NCBI RefSeq assembly: GCF_026342435.1
Contig: NZ_JAPEMT010000001.1
Coordinates: 3,032,501 to 3,096,500 of the forward strand
Source of the DNA: Streptomyces sp. NBC_00237
Lineage (GTDB): Bacteria > Actinomycetota > Actinomycetes > Streptomycetales > Streptomycetaceae
Direction: 5' to 3'
DNA: 64,000 bases
Part shown: positions 43,432 to 51,876 of the stretch, in pieces
Layout: every line of letters starts with the position of its first letter
Position numbering within the stretch: position 1 is the first letter of the stretch
The notes under the pieces: model-generated
Told to the model about the DNA's origin: nothing
Seen by the model: the letters and a program-made list of their open reading frames with translations, nothing else
Database searches by the model: none
Position numbers and translations under genes: made by a program

Positions 43432-44244
43432 CTACTTGCTGACGGTCGCCTTGTCGATGACCACGGTGGCGTTCGGTGCCCCGTCTCCGGTCCCGGCCGA
43501 CTCACCCGCACCAGCGATCTTCTCCAGCACGTCCTGACCCCCCTTGACGGTGCCGAAGGGCGTGTAGTTGGGCGCCAGCTGGCTGTCCTTGTAGACGAGG
43601 AAGAACTGGCTTCCGCCCGTGTTCGGGCCCGAGTTGGCCATCGCGACCGTGCCTGCCGGGTAGGTGCCGCCCTTGACCTTCGGGTCCTGGAGGTTCTCAT
43701 CGGGCAGTTTGTAGCCCGGGTTCCCCTTGCCGCCCGCCGTCGGGTCGCCGCACTGCAGGACGTAGATGCCCTGGGTGGTGAGGCGGTGGCACTTCGTGTG
43801 GTCGAAGTAGCCCTTGTTCGCGAGGAAGTTGAAGGAGTTGACCGTGCGCGGGGCGTTCTTCGCGTCCAGGTCGAGGTCGATCTCGCCGCAGGTGGTGGCC
43901 AGCTTCATCTTGTACGTCGCCGACTTGTCGATGTCGAGCTTCGGCTCCTTGGGGAAGGAGAGCTTGGCTATCTCCCCCGGGGCGGCCTTCTTGCACGGAT
44001 CGGCGGGCTTCTTCTTGGGCGCCGGGGCGTCCGCGACGTTGGACCCGTCGTCCTTTGCCTTGTCCTTGCCGTCGAAGACGCCCGTGGCGAACGCCGTCGC
44101 CCCGGCCGCGACGACCACGGCCACCGCCGCGGAGATGACGGCGGTGCGCCGCTTGGCCCTGCGCCGCCTCTCGGCACGCCGCTGCTGCTGGCGCTCGAAC
44201 TTCTCCCTGGCGAGCTGCCGCCGCCGCTGATCGCTGGTGACCAC
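43432..44244 (-). CDS. Membrane-anchored cyclophilin-type peptidyl-prolyl isomerase
   Basis: The GTG at 44244 has GAGGAG at good distance; the open frame reaches 44283. The 270-residue protein has a very basic N-terminus (1-32), one membrane helix (33-55), a Lys/Asp/Pro linker and a cyclophilin domain (~110-270) outside the membrane. The active-site segment reads His-Thr-Lys-Cys-His-Arg-Leu instead of the usual Phe-His-Arg-Val, with a later Gln-Phe-Phe. It probably assists folding of exported proteins, consistent with secDF nearby. Confidence 0.88.
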   Translation of the reverse strand: MVTSDQRRRQLAREKFERQQQRRAERRRRAKRRTAVISAAVAVVVAAGATAFATGVFDGKDKAKDDGSNVADAPAPKKKPADPCKKAAPGEIAKLSFPKEPKLDIDKSATYKMKLATTCGEIDLDLDAKNAPRTVNSFNFLANKGYFDHTKCHRLTTQGIYVLQCGDPTAGGKGNPGYKLPDENLQDPKVKGGTYPAGTVAMANSGPNTGGSQFFLVYKDSQLAPNYTPFGTVKGGQDVLEKIAGAGESAGTGDGAPNATVVIDKATVSK

Positions 44245-44411
44245 CGGATGTTCTCCTCGTACGTGTCGTCGTATGTCGGACATGCGTCCGATCGGCCCGA
44301 GCTTGCCCGTACCGTATACGGGTTACCTGTGGGACGAGGAGCGCCGGTAGGCTCTGACCTGTTGCAAATCCGTACTTCCATCCCCGCTGGACGACCACGA
44401 AGAGGACGATC

Positions 44412-45107
44412 GTGCTTATTGCCGGGTTCCCCGCCGGGGCCTGGGGGACCAACTGCTACCTGGTCGCCCCCGCCGCAGGCGAGGAGTGCGTCATCATCGA
44501 CCCCGGCCACCAGGCCACGCAGGGTGTCGAGGAGACGCTGAAGAAGCATCGGCTGAAGCCCGTCGCCGTCGTGCTCACCCACGGCCACATCGACCACGTC
44601 GCCTCCGTCGTCCCCGTGTGTGGCGCGAAGAACGTGCCCGCCTGGATCCACCCCGAGGACCGCTTCATGATGAGCGACCCGGAGAAGGCCCTCGGCCGCT
44701 CCCTGGGCGCGCAGCTCATGGGCGAGCTGACCGTGGGGGAGCCGGACGACGTCAAGGAGCTGTACGACGGCGCCGAGCTGAAGCTCGCCGGTCTGGACCT
44801 GTCCGTGTCGCACGCGCCCGGCCATACGAAGGGGTCGGTGACCTTCGGGCTCCCCGAGGCGGCGGACATTCCGCCCATTCTCTTCTCGGGTGACCTGCTG
44901 TTCGCCGGCTCCGTCGGACGCACCGACTTTCCCGGCGGCTCCCACGCCGATCTCCTGAAGTCGCTGGCCCGTGTGTGCCTGCCGCTTGAGGACTCGACCG
45001 TGGTGCTGTCCGGGCACGGCCCCCAGACGACCATCGGCCAGGAGCGCGCGACCAACCCGTACCTGCGGGGACTGGACGACGCGCCCGCCCCTCGACGAGG
45101 AATGTGA
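44412..45107 (+). CDS. MBL-fold metallo-hydrolase (glyoxalase II-like)
   Basis: A 231-residue protein with the binuclear metal motif Thr56-His57-Gly-His59-Ile-Asp61-His62, a later His in Ala-Pro-Gly-His-Thr, Asp in Gly-Asp-Leu-Leu-Phe and His in Ser-Gly-His-Gly. The group includes hydroxyacylglutathione hydrolase-like enzymes; Streptomyces lacks glutathione, so the real thioester substrate is probably another thiol or unknown. hisS follows eleven bases later and is probably cotranscribed. Confidence 0.85.
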   Translation: MLIAGFPAGAWGTNCYLVAPAAGEECVIIDPGHQATQGVEETLKKHRLKPVAVVLTHGHIDHVASVVPVCGAKNVPAWIHPEDRFMMSDPEKALGRSLGAQLMGELTVGEPDDVKELYDGAELKLAGLDLSVSHAPGHTKGSVTFGLPEAADIPPILFSGDLLFAGSVGRTDFPGGSHADLLKSLARVCLPLEDSTVVLSGHGPQTTIGQERATNPYLRGLDDAPAPRRGM

Positions 45108-45117
45108 ACCCCCTCCC

Positions 45118-46380
45118 GTGAGCACCTTCAAGGCCCCCAAGGGCACGTACGACCTGCTTCCGCCTGTCTCCGCCACGTATCTCGCCGTGCGCGACGCCAT
45201 CGCCGCGCCGCTGAAGAACTCCGGCTACGGCTACATCGAGACCCCCGGCTTCGAGAACGTCGAACTGTTCGCGCGCGGCGTCGGCGAGTCCACCGACATC
45301 GTGACCAAGGAGATGTACACCCTCACCACGAAGGGCGGCGACGAGCTCGCCCTGCGTCCCGAGGGCACCGCCTCCGTGCTGCGCGCCGCCCTGGAGGCCA
45401 ACCTCCACAAGGTCGGCAACCTGCCCGTCAAGCTCTGGTACTCCGGCTCGTACTACCGCTACGAGCGTCCGCAGAAGGGCCGCTACCGCCACTTCTCCCA
45501 GGTCGGCGCCGAGGCCATCGGTGCCGAGGACCCGGCGCTCGACGCCGAGATGATCATCCTGGCGGACCAGGCATACCGCTCGCTCGGCCTGCGGAACTTC
45601 CGCATCCTGCTGAACTCGCTCGGCGACAAGGAGTGCCGCCCCGTCTACCGGGAGGCCCTCCAGTCGTTCCTGCGCGGCCTGGACCTCGACGAGGAGACCG
45701 TCCGCCGGGCCGAGATCAATCCGCTGCGCGTCCTCGACGACAAGCGCCCGGACGTGCAGAAGCAGCTCGTCGGCGCGCCGGTCCTGCGCGACTACCTGTG
45801 CGACGGCTGCAAGGCGTACCACGAGGAGGTACGGGCGCTGATCACGGCAGCCGGAGTCGTCTTCGAGGACGACGAGAAGCTGGTGCGCGGCCTGGACTAC
45901 TACACGCGCACCACCTTCGAGTTCGTCCACGACGGTCTCGGCTCGCAGTCCGCGGTGGGCGGCGGCGGCCGTTACGACGGCCTGTCCGAGATGATCGGCG
46001 GCCCCGCGCTGCCGTCCGTCGGCTGGGCGCTCGGCGTCGACCGCACGGTCCTGGCGCTGGAGGCCGAGGGCGTCGTCCTCGACATCCCGGCGGCGACGTC
46101 CGTGTACGCGGTGCCGCTCGGCGAGGAGGCCCGCCGGGTGCTGTTCGCCAAGGTCGTCGAGCTGCGGAAGGCGGGGGTCGCGACCGACTTCTCCTTCACG
46201 GGGCGCGGTCTGAAGTCGGCCATGAAGAACGCCCACCGCACGGGCGCCCGCTACGTGATCATCGCGGGCGAGCGCGACCTCGCCGAGGGCCAGGTCCAGA
46301 TCAAGGACATGGAGTCCGGCGAGCAGGAGCCCGCCGCCCTGGACACGGTCGTCGCGGAACTCCAGCGCCGCCTGGGCTGA
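45118..46380 (+). CDS. hisS: Histidyl-tRNA synthetase
   Basis: The GTG at 45118 gives 420 residues starting [14 protein letters not shown], the typical HisRS beginning. Class II motif 2 and the HisA motifs are present (Leu-Arg-Pro-Glu-Gly-Thr near 80, [10 protein letters not shown] near 115, and Gly-Leu-Asp-Tyr-Tyr-Thr-Arg-Thr near 265). The C-terminal domain binds the anticodon stem. No T-box is seen upstream. The ribosome site is weak, so coupling to the MBL gene is likely. Confidence 0.96.
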   Translation: MSTFKAPKGTYDLLPPVSATYLAVRDAIAAPLKNSGYGYIETPGFENVELFARGVGESTDIVTKEMYTLTTKGGDELALRPEGTASVLRAALEANLHKVGNLPVKLWYSGSYYRYERPQKGRYRHFSQVGAEAIGAEDPALDAEMIILADQAYRSLGLRNFRILLNSLGDKECRPVYREALQSFLRGLDLDEETVRRAEINPLRVLDDKRPDVQKQLVGAPVLRDYLCDGCKAYHEEVRALITAAGVVFEDDEKLVRGLDYYTRTTFEFVHDGLGSQSAVGGGGRYDGLSEMIGGPALPSVGWALGVDRTVLALEAEGVVLDIPAATSVYAVPLGEEARRVLFAKVVELRKAGVATDFSFTGRGLKSAMKNAHRTGARYVIIAGERDLAEGQVQIKDMESGEQEPAALDTVVAELQRRLG

Positions 46381-46391
46381 GTCGGTCTCCC

Positions 46392-46426
46392 GAAGGGGCC
46401 CGGAATCGCTGATTCCGGGCCCCTTC
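46392..46426 (+). terminator. Terminator after hisS
   Basis: A 16-base-pair perfect stem (46392-46407 with 46411-46426) with a GCT loop. Confidence 0.9.
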
Positions 46427-46587
46427 TCCGTTCCACCGTGGCGTACGTGCCGAACCCGGCGCGCAGATCCCGCCGGAACGCCCTCCGCGACCAGCCCGTA
46501 CATGGCCTGCGAGCGCCCTTCACGGCCCCGGAGCCCGGGGCTAACGTCGAAGGCCAGGTATCCGCATACGCCCCGTTGGGGGGAACG

Positions 46588-46998
46588 ATGCTCCAGACAC
46601 GTGAGTTGTTCGACAGCCTGGCCTCCCGGACCGACCACCTCGACCCGCAGCTCCTCGCCACGACCGCCGACGCCCTCTTGGAGTGCGAACAGGCGGTCAC
46701 CGCCTGCGCGACCGGAATGCTCGCGGAGAAGGAGAACGACGAACTCCGCCTCGCCATCAACCGCGACCTGGACTGCGCCGACGTGGTGGCCGCCACCCGG
46801 CGGGTGCTGACGCGCGGGACGGACGCGGATCACGCGCTGCTGAACGTACAGCTGGAAGCGAGTGCCGTCGCCTGCGAGCTGAGTTACGAGCTGTGCAGCC
46901 AGCACGCGCGGCACCACGAGCACTGCCGCATCTCCGCCCAGGCCACCCAGCACGCCATGACCGCGTGCCGCGAGCTACTCCAGGTGCTGCGGCCCTAG
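46588..46998 (+). CDS. Cys-containing helical-bundle protein (Csp/DUF326-like)
   Basis: The ATG at 46588 gives 136 residues; the frame upstream is non-coding in character. The protein is all helical, with Cys pairs spaced Cys-x6-Cys and repeated inside helices, plus His-Ala-Arg-His-His-Glu-His-Cys near residue 110. This recalls the four-helix copper-storage proteins (Csp/DUF326), but only seven Cys remain against more than ten in typical Csp. It might bind copper weakly or have lost that role. It stands alone between hisS and the VKOR gene. Confidence 0.55.
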   Translation: MLQTRELFDSLASRTDHLDPQLLATTADALLECEQAVTACATGMLAEKENDELRLAINRDLDCADVVAATRRVLTRGTDADHALLNVQLEASAVACELSYELCSQHARHHEHCRISAQATQHAMTACRELLQVLRP

Positions 46999-47120
46999 AA
47001 ACACGCCCCCGGCGCACGCCCCCCGGAGTGCTTCCTTATCCCCGCCCGACGGCGTCCGTCGCCCCCCGTGCGGCAGAATGAGGCTGCCCAGCAAGGCCAC
47101 GGCAACGACGGAACGGCGAT

Positions 47121-47780
47121 ATGACGACGACAGAGGTTGACGACGTGTCAGAGGGCGCGTCGGAGGGCGCGTCCGTGGAGACGGACGAGCGGGACGGCAC
47201 CGGCCTCATCGGTGCCGGCAAGTCCCTCGCCTGGATGCTGATCATCACCGGGGCGGCCGGACTGCTCGCCGCCTGGGTGATCACCATCGACAAGTTCAAG
47301 CTGCTGGAGGACCCGGACTTCGTCCCCGGGTGCAGCCTCAACCCCGTCGTCGCCTGCGGCAACATCATGAAGAGCGACCAGGCCGCCTTCTTCGGGTTCC
47401 CCAACCCGATGCTCGGCCTCGTCACGTACGGCATGGTCGTCGCCATCGGCGTCGCCCTGCTCGCCGGGGCCCGCTACAAGCGCTGGTACTGGCTCGGGCT
47501 CAACGCAGGAACGCTCTTCGGCGTCGTCTTCTGCACCTACCTCCAGTACCAGTCGCTGTACACGATCCGCTCGCTGTGCCTGTGGTGCTGCCTGGCCTGG
47601 GTCGCCACGATCTTCCTGTTCTGGTACGTCACGGTCCACAACCTCAAGCACCGCATCCTCCCGGCCCCGCGCGCCCTGCGCAACGGCCTGGTGGAGTTCC
47701 ACTGGGTGGTTCCGGTGCTGTGGATCGGGGTCATCGGCATCCTGATCCTCACCAACTGGTGGAGCTTCTGGACCAGCTGA
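47121..47780 (+). CDS. Vitamin K epoxide reductase (VKOR) family protein
   Basis: A 219-residue membrane protein with four core helices and one extra C-terminal helix. The redox centre is complete: loop Cys71 and Cys79, and the active-site pair Cys153-Leu-Trp-Cys156. In actinobacteria VKOR reoxidises an extracytoplasmic DsbA-like oxidase by passing electrons to menaquinone. No thioredoxin-fold partner is encoded next to it, and no fused DsbA domain is present. The first ~30 residues are an acidic, repeated Glu-Gly-Ala-Ser stretch. Confidence 0.9.
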   Translation: MTTTEVDDVSEGASEGASVETDERDGTGLIGAGKSLAWMLIITGAAGLLAAWVITIDKFKLLEDPDFVPGCSLNPVVACGNIMKSDQAAFFGFPNPMLGLVTYGMVVAIGVALLAGARYKRWYWLGLNAGTLFGVVFCTYLQYQSLYTIRSLCLWCCLAWVATIFLFWYVTVHNLKHRILPAPRALRNGLVEFHWVVPVLWIGVIGILILTNWWSFWTS

Positions 47781-47799
47781 GACCTCTGTGCCGACGGCT

Positions 47800-47822
47800 T
47801 TGTCAGAGGGCTGATCTAGGCT
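47800..47822 (+). promoter_or_regulatory. PafBC-type DNA-damage promoter of rarA
   Basis: TTGTCAGAG (47800-47808), eight bases, TAGGCT (47817-47822) matches TTGTCRGTG-N8-TANNNT with one change (T to A in GTG). The rarA GTG at 47830 starts seven bases after the -10 box, so the mRNA is probably leaderless. Confidence 0.65.
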
Positions 47823-47829
47823 TCTGAGC

Positions 47830-49182
47830 GTGGAGCCCGATCTCTTTACCGCAGCAGCAGAAGAACGCCAGGCGAGCGACCCGTCCAGCAGCCCCCTGGC
47901 CGTCCGGATGCGCCCGCGCACCCTCGACGAGGTCTTCGGACAGAAGCACCTCCTGAAGCCGGGATCGCCGCTGCGCCGTCTCGTCGGGGAAGGCGGCGGC
48001 GGTCCCGCGGGGGCGTCGTCCGTGATCCTCTGGGGGCCGCCCGGCATCGGAAAGACGACCCTCGCGTACGTCGTCAGCCAGGCCACCCAGAAGCGGTTCG
48101 TCGAACTCTCCGCGATCACCGCGGGCGTGAAGGAGGTCCGGGCCGTCATCGAGGGCGCCCGCCGCGCCTCCGGCGGCTACGGCAAGGAGACCGTCCTCTT
48201 CCTCGACGAGATCCACCGCTTCAGCAAGGCCCAGCAGGACTCCCTGCTGCCCGCCGTGGAGAACCGCTGGGTCACCCTCATCGCGGCCACCACCGAGAAC
48301 CCGTACTTCTCGATCATCTCGCCGCTGCTGTCCCGCTCCCTGCTCCTCACCCTCGAATCCCTCACCGACGAGGACCTGCGCGGCCTGCTGCACCGGGCCC
48401 TCACCGAGGAGCGCGGCCTCGGCGGCGCGGTCACCCTGCCGAAGGACGCCGAGGACCACATCCTGCGCATCGCGGGCGGCGACGCCCGCCGCGCCCTGAC
48501 CGCCCTGGAAGCGGCGGCCGGAGCGGCGATCTCCAAGGGCGAGCCGGAGATCACGCTCGAAACGGTCGAGGAGGCCGTCGACCGGGCAGCCGTCCGCTAC
48601 GACCGCGACGGCGACCAGCACTACGACGTCGCCAGCGCCCTCATCAAGTCCATCCGCGGATCGGATGTGGACGCAGCCCTGCACTACCTGGCCCGCATGA
48701 TCGAGGCGGGCGAGGACCCCCGCTTCATCGCGCGGCGCCTGATGATCTCCGCCAGTGAGGACATCGGCCTCGCCGACCCCACCGCCCTGCCCACGGCGGT
48801 CGCCGCCGCCCAGGCCGTCGCCATGATCGGCTTCCCCGAGGCGGCCCTGACCCTCAGCCACGCCACCATCGCGCTCGCGCTGGCCCCCAAGTCCAACGCC
48901 GCGACCCTCGCCATCCAGGCCGCCCAGGCAGACGTACGCAACGGCCTGGCCGGGGCCGTCCCGGCGCACCTGCGCGACGGGCACTACAAGGGCGCGGCCA
49001 AGCTCGGCCACGCCCAGGGGTACGTCTACCCGCACGACGTCCCCGGGGGCATCGCCGCCCAGCAGTACGCCCCGGACGAGATCAAGGACAAGGAGTACTA
49101 CCGCCCCACCCGGTACGGGGCCGAGGCACGGTACGCGGACGTGGTGGAGAAGGTACGGGAGAGGCTGAACGGGAAGGGGTGA
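47830..49182 (+). CDS. rarA: Replication-associated recombination ATPase RarA (MgsA)
   Basis: A 450-residue AAA+ protein of the RarA/MgsA/WRNIP1 group: [10 protein letters not shown] box, Walker A Gly-Pro-Pro-Gly-Ile-Gly-Lys-Thr-Thr near 70, Walker B Leu-Phe-Leu-Asp-Glu-Ile-His-Arg-Phe, then the characteristic C-terminal tetramerisation part (Asp-x-[11 protein letters not shown]). It acts at stalled replication forks. There is no ribosome site, which agrees with a leaderless mRNA from the damage-type promoter. Confidence 0.94.
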   Translation: MEPDLFTAAAEERQASDPSSSPLAVRMRPRTLDEVFGQKHLLKPGSPLRRLVGEGGGGPAGASSVILWGPPGIGKTTLAYVVSQATQKRFVELSAITAGVKEVRAVIEGARRASGGYGKETVLFLDEIHRFSKAQQDSLLPAVENRWVTLIAATTENPYFSIISPLLSRSLLLTLESLTDEDLRGLLHRALTEERGLGGAVTLPKDAEDHILRIAGGDARRALTALEAAAGAAISKGEPEITLETVEEAVDRAAVRYDRDGDQHYDVASALIKSIRGSDVDAALHYLARMIEAGEDPRFIARRLMISASEDIGLADPTALPTAVAAAQAVAMIGFPEAALTLSHATIALALAPKSNAATLAIQAAQADVRNGLAGAVPAHLRDGHYKGAAKLGHAQGYVYPHDVPGGIAAQQYAPDEIKDKEYYRPTRYGAEARYADVVEKVRERLNGKG

Positions 49183-49225
49183 CAGAAGCAGGCGCCGGCG
49201 CACCCACGCGGTTACGCTCCGGAGC

Positions 49226-49909
49226 ATGGCCCGAGGACTGCCGGTTCTGCTGCTCTGCCCCCTCCTGCTGACCGGCTGCCACCAGGCCGGGACCCCGCCC
49301 GAGCGGCCCTCGCCCGTGCCGCTCACCCGCCACGGCTTCCCGCCGGACGCCGACCGCGCCCGCCGCGAGCTGGCCGGGCTCACCGTCGCCCGGGGCAAGA
49401 AGGGGGAGACGTACCGGCGAGCCGAGTTCGGCGAGACCTGGTCCGACGACACCGACGCCCTGGGCGGGCGCAACGGCTGCGACACCCGCGACGACGTCCT
49501 CCACCGGGACCTGACCGTGATCGAGCAGGGCGACCCGGACGCCTGCGTCCCGCTGTCCGGCGTGCTCCACGACCCGTACACCGGCAGGGAACTGCCTTAC
49601 TCCTACCGCCGCGCCTCACAGATCCAGACCGACCACGTCGTCCCGCTCGGCGCGGCCTGGCGGGCGGGAGCGTGGGCATGGACCCCCCAGAAGCGGCTGA
49701 CGTACGCCAACGACCTCGACGTGCTGCTCGCCGTGGACAAGCGGGCGAACTACGAGAAGAGCAGCAAGACCCCCGACAAGTGGAAACCGCGGCGTGAGTA
49801 CTGGTGCGCGTACGCGCGCCGCTGGACCGGCATCAAGACCGCGTACGCGCTGACGGTGACCCCGCCCGAGAAGGGCGCGCTGTACGAGATGCTCGGGACC
49901 TGCCCCTGA
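49226..49909 (+). CDS. Lipoprotein HNH endonuclease family protein
   Basis: A 227-residue protein with a signal peptide and lipobox Leu-Leu-Thr-Gly-Cys18, so it should be anchored outside the cell. The HNH core is Asp136-His137 (Thr-Asp-His-Val-Val-Pro-Leu), Asn162 in Tyr-Ala-Asn-Asp and a later Asn/Lys pair before Trp186; two Cys85/Cys107 may form a disulfide. Such GmrSD-C/DUF1524-like nucleases are frequent in Streptomyces secretomes and may degrade external DNA. It follows rarA by 43 bases. Confidence 0.8.
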   Translation: MARGLPVLLLCPLLLTGCHQAGTPPERPSPVPLTRHGFPPDADRARRELAGLTVARGKKGETYRRAEFGETWSDDTDALGGRNGCDTRDDVLHRDLTVIEQGDPDACVPLSGVLHDPYTGRELPYSYRRASQIQTDHVVPLGAAWRAGAWAWTPQKRLTYANDLDVLLAVDKRANYEKSSKTPDKWKPRREYWCAYARRWTGIKTAYALTVTPPEKGALYEMLGTCP

Positions 49910-50242
49910 CCGGCCCGGTCCGCACCATCGCGCGGGACCCCGTACAATCGACCGAAGCGCTGCGTCCCGTGTCCGGTCCCGTACCGGCATCACCAGAACG
50001 GGACATGCAGCCGGAACCCCCCTCGGGGAGTGTTCCAGGAGCGTCGCGCACCGTTGAAGGTGTCGCGGGCAGCCCATCATCCCGGGGAAACCCACGGATC
50101 GGTGGGCCACTCGCGTGCTGCACATAGTGCCCAGACCAGGGAGCGGCTGCCCGTCCAGCGATGGAGGGGTTTCCCAGGCTGCGGATGCGACCTCCCTTAA
50201 CCCTGGTGAAGCCGTTTTCCACACAGATAGAGAGGTTGGTTC
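49910..50242 (+). promoter_or_regulatory. 333-base leader region of rpsD
   Basis: No gene is seen. TACAAT (49943-49948) is the best -10 box and would give a leader of about 285 bases. The region contains a small hairpin CCCAC/GTGGG near 50092-50107, and G-rich tracts before GAGAGG (the likely ribosome site, about 50230). A long leader before a ribosomal-protein gene suggests feedback by S4, but no published actinobacterial S4 leader can be matched by eye. Confidence 0.4.
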
Positions 50243-50857
50243 GTGCCGAACCAGTCCCGCCCCAAGGTCAAGAAGAGCCGCGCGCTCGGCATTGCGCTGA
50301 CGCCGAAGGCCGTCAAGTACTTCGAGTCGCGCCCCTACCCGCCGGGCGAGCACGGCCGTGGCCGCAAGCAGAACTCGGACTACAAGGTCCGTCTGCTGGA
50401 GAAGCAGCGTCTGCGCGCCCAGTACGACATCAGCGAGCGCCAGATGGCGCGCGCCTACGACCGCGCCAAGAAGGCCGAAGGCAAGACGGGCGAGGCGCTG
50501 GTCGTCGAGCTTGAGCGTCGCCTCGACGCCCTGGTCCTGCGTTCGGGCATCGCCCGCACCATCTACCAGGCCCGCCAGATGGTCGTGCACGGTCACATCG
50601 AGGTCAACGGCGGCAAGGTCGACAAGCCGTCGTTCCGCGTCCGTCCCGACGACGTCGTGATGGTCCGCGAGCGCAGCCGCGAGAAGGTCCCGTTCCAGGT
50701 CGCCCGCGAGGGTGGCTACGACACGGACGGCGAGACCCCGCGCTACCTCCAGGTGAACCTGAAGGCCCTGGCCTTCCGCCTGGACCGCGACCCGAACCGC
50801 AAGGAAATCCCGGTCATCTGCGACGAGCAGCTGGTCGTCGAGTACTACGCCCGCTGA
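50243..50857 (+). CDS. rpsD: 30S ribosomal protein S4, zinc-free form
   Basis: The GTG at 50243 gives 204 residues. The N-terminus [19 protein letters not shown] lacks the Cys cluster of zinc-binding S4 proteins (the C- form). The S4 RNA-binding domain follows: [19 protein letters not shown]-x-Val-Asn-Gly (about 95-125). S4 nucleates assembly of the 30S body. In this chromosome it stands alone, outside the large ribosomal operon. Confidence 0.96.
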   Translation: MPNQSRPKVKKSRALGIALTPKAVKYFESRPYPPGEHGRGRKQNSDYKVRLLEKQRLRAQYDISERQMARAYDRAKKAEGKTGEALVVELERRLDALVLRSGIARTIYQARQMVVHGHIEVNGGKVDKPSFRVRPDDVVMVRERSREKVPFQVAREGGYDTDGETPRYLQVNLKALAFRLDRDPNRKEIPVICDEQLVVEYYAR

Positions 50858-50890
50858 TTCGGCGCAGCACTTACGCACTCGCGTGCACTG

Positions 50891-50936
50891 CCCGTCGTCT
50901 TCCCGCTCCCTCACCGGAGCGGGGAGCGGCGGGTTT
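50891..50936 (+). terminator. Terminator after rpsD
   Basis: CCCGTCG (50891-50897) pairs with CGGCGGG (50927-50933), with an inner perfect stem CCCGCTCC/GGAGCGGG (50902-50923), followed by TTT. Confidence 0.75.
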
Positions 50937-51092
50937 GCGCGTTGTGGGGGCGCGGCGCAGGACGCGCCACGAGGCGCGGTGCGGCACCCGCGATATGCGG
51001 TACGGGCCGCCCGCCCCGGCGCGATAGGCTCGCGGAACGACTTTCCGTACGCACATTTCTCGCACTTTTCTCGACCCAACAGGGAGCGCATC

Positions 51093-51533
51093 GTGTCCGG
51101 TGGAGAGGTGGCCGGCATCCTGGTGGCCGTCTTCTGGGCGATCCTCGTGTCCTTCCTCGCCGTGGTGCTGGTGAGGCTGGCGCAGACGCTCAAGGCGACC
51201 ACCCGCATGGTGGCCGAGGTGACGGACCAGGCGGTTCCGCTGCTGTCGGACGCCTCCGCGACCGTCCGCTCCGCGCAGACCCAGCTCGACCGGGTCGACG
51301 CCATCGCGTCCGACGTCCAGGAAGTCACCTCGAACGCCTCGGCGCTCTCCACCACCGTCGCCTCCACCTTCGGCGGCCCCCTGGTCAAGGTCGCCGCCTT
51401 CGGGTACGGCGTCCGCCGGGCGATCGGCCGCCGCAAGTCGCCGGAGCCACCGGCTCCGGAACGTACCGTGATCGTCGGCCGGACCCTGCCCGCCGCACGC
51501 CGTGGCCGGGGATTCCGCGGAAACAAGAACTGA
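51093..51533 (+). CDS. DUF948 membrane protein
   Basis: GTG 51093 follows AGGGAG; the frame upstream is non-coding. The 146-residue protein has one N-terminal membrane helix (about 5-27) and a long coiled-coil-like stretch (30-95) as in DUF948/chemotaxis-like proteins, then a basic Pro-containing tail. Its partner DUF6167 gene follows by eight bases. The pair lies before alaS in many Streptomyces. Function unknown. Confidence 0.8.
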   Translation: MSGGEVAGILVAVFWAILVSFLAVVLVRLAQTLKATTRMVAEVTDQAVPLLSDASATVRSAQTQLDRVDAIASDVQEVTSNASALSTTVASTFGGPLVKVAAFGYGVRRAIGRRKSPEPPAPERTVIVGRTLPAARRGRGFRGNKN

Positions 51534-51540
51534 GGCTGCG

Positions 51541-51876
51541 ATGTTCCGCCGTACATTCTGGTTCACCGCAGGCGCCGCAGCCGGTGTGTGGGCCACCCAG
51601 AAGGTCAACCGCAAGATCAAGGCGCTGAGCCCCGAGAGCCTCGCCGCGCAGGCCGCCGACAAGGCGGTCGAAGCGGGCCACAAGCTCAAGGACTTCGCGC
51701 TCGACGTCCGGGCCGGAATGGTCCAGCGCGAGGCCGAACTGGGCGACGCGCTCGGCCTCGACGCGGCGCCAGGCGACGCACGGGAGCTTCCCCCGCAGCG
51801 GTACGCCGTTGCCCTCGACAACCCCAAGACCCCGTACCACAACGGGAATTCGTACAACCGGAATGAGGACCACTGA
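51541..51876 (+). CDS. DUF6167 family protein
   Basis: The ATG at 51541 gives 111 residues beginning [26 protein letters not shown], a short membrane-associated helix typical of the family. A helical middle and a polar tail with Asn/Tyr follow. Its TGA overlaps the alaS ATG by one base, so it is translated with alaS. Confidence 0.8.
   Translation: MFRRTFWFTAGAAAGVWATQKVNRKIKALSPESLAAQAADKAVEAGHKLKDFALDVRAGMVQREAELGDALGLDAAPGDARELPPQRYAVALDNPKTPYHNGNSYNRNEDH

Noticed and set aside
47145..47168. TGTCAGAGGGC in the VKOR gene, similar to the damage-promoter motif
   Set aside because: Inside the coding sequence and followed by GAGGGC instead of TANNNT.
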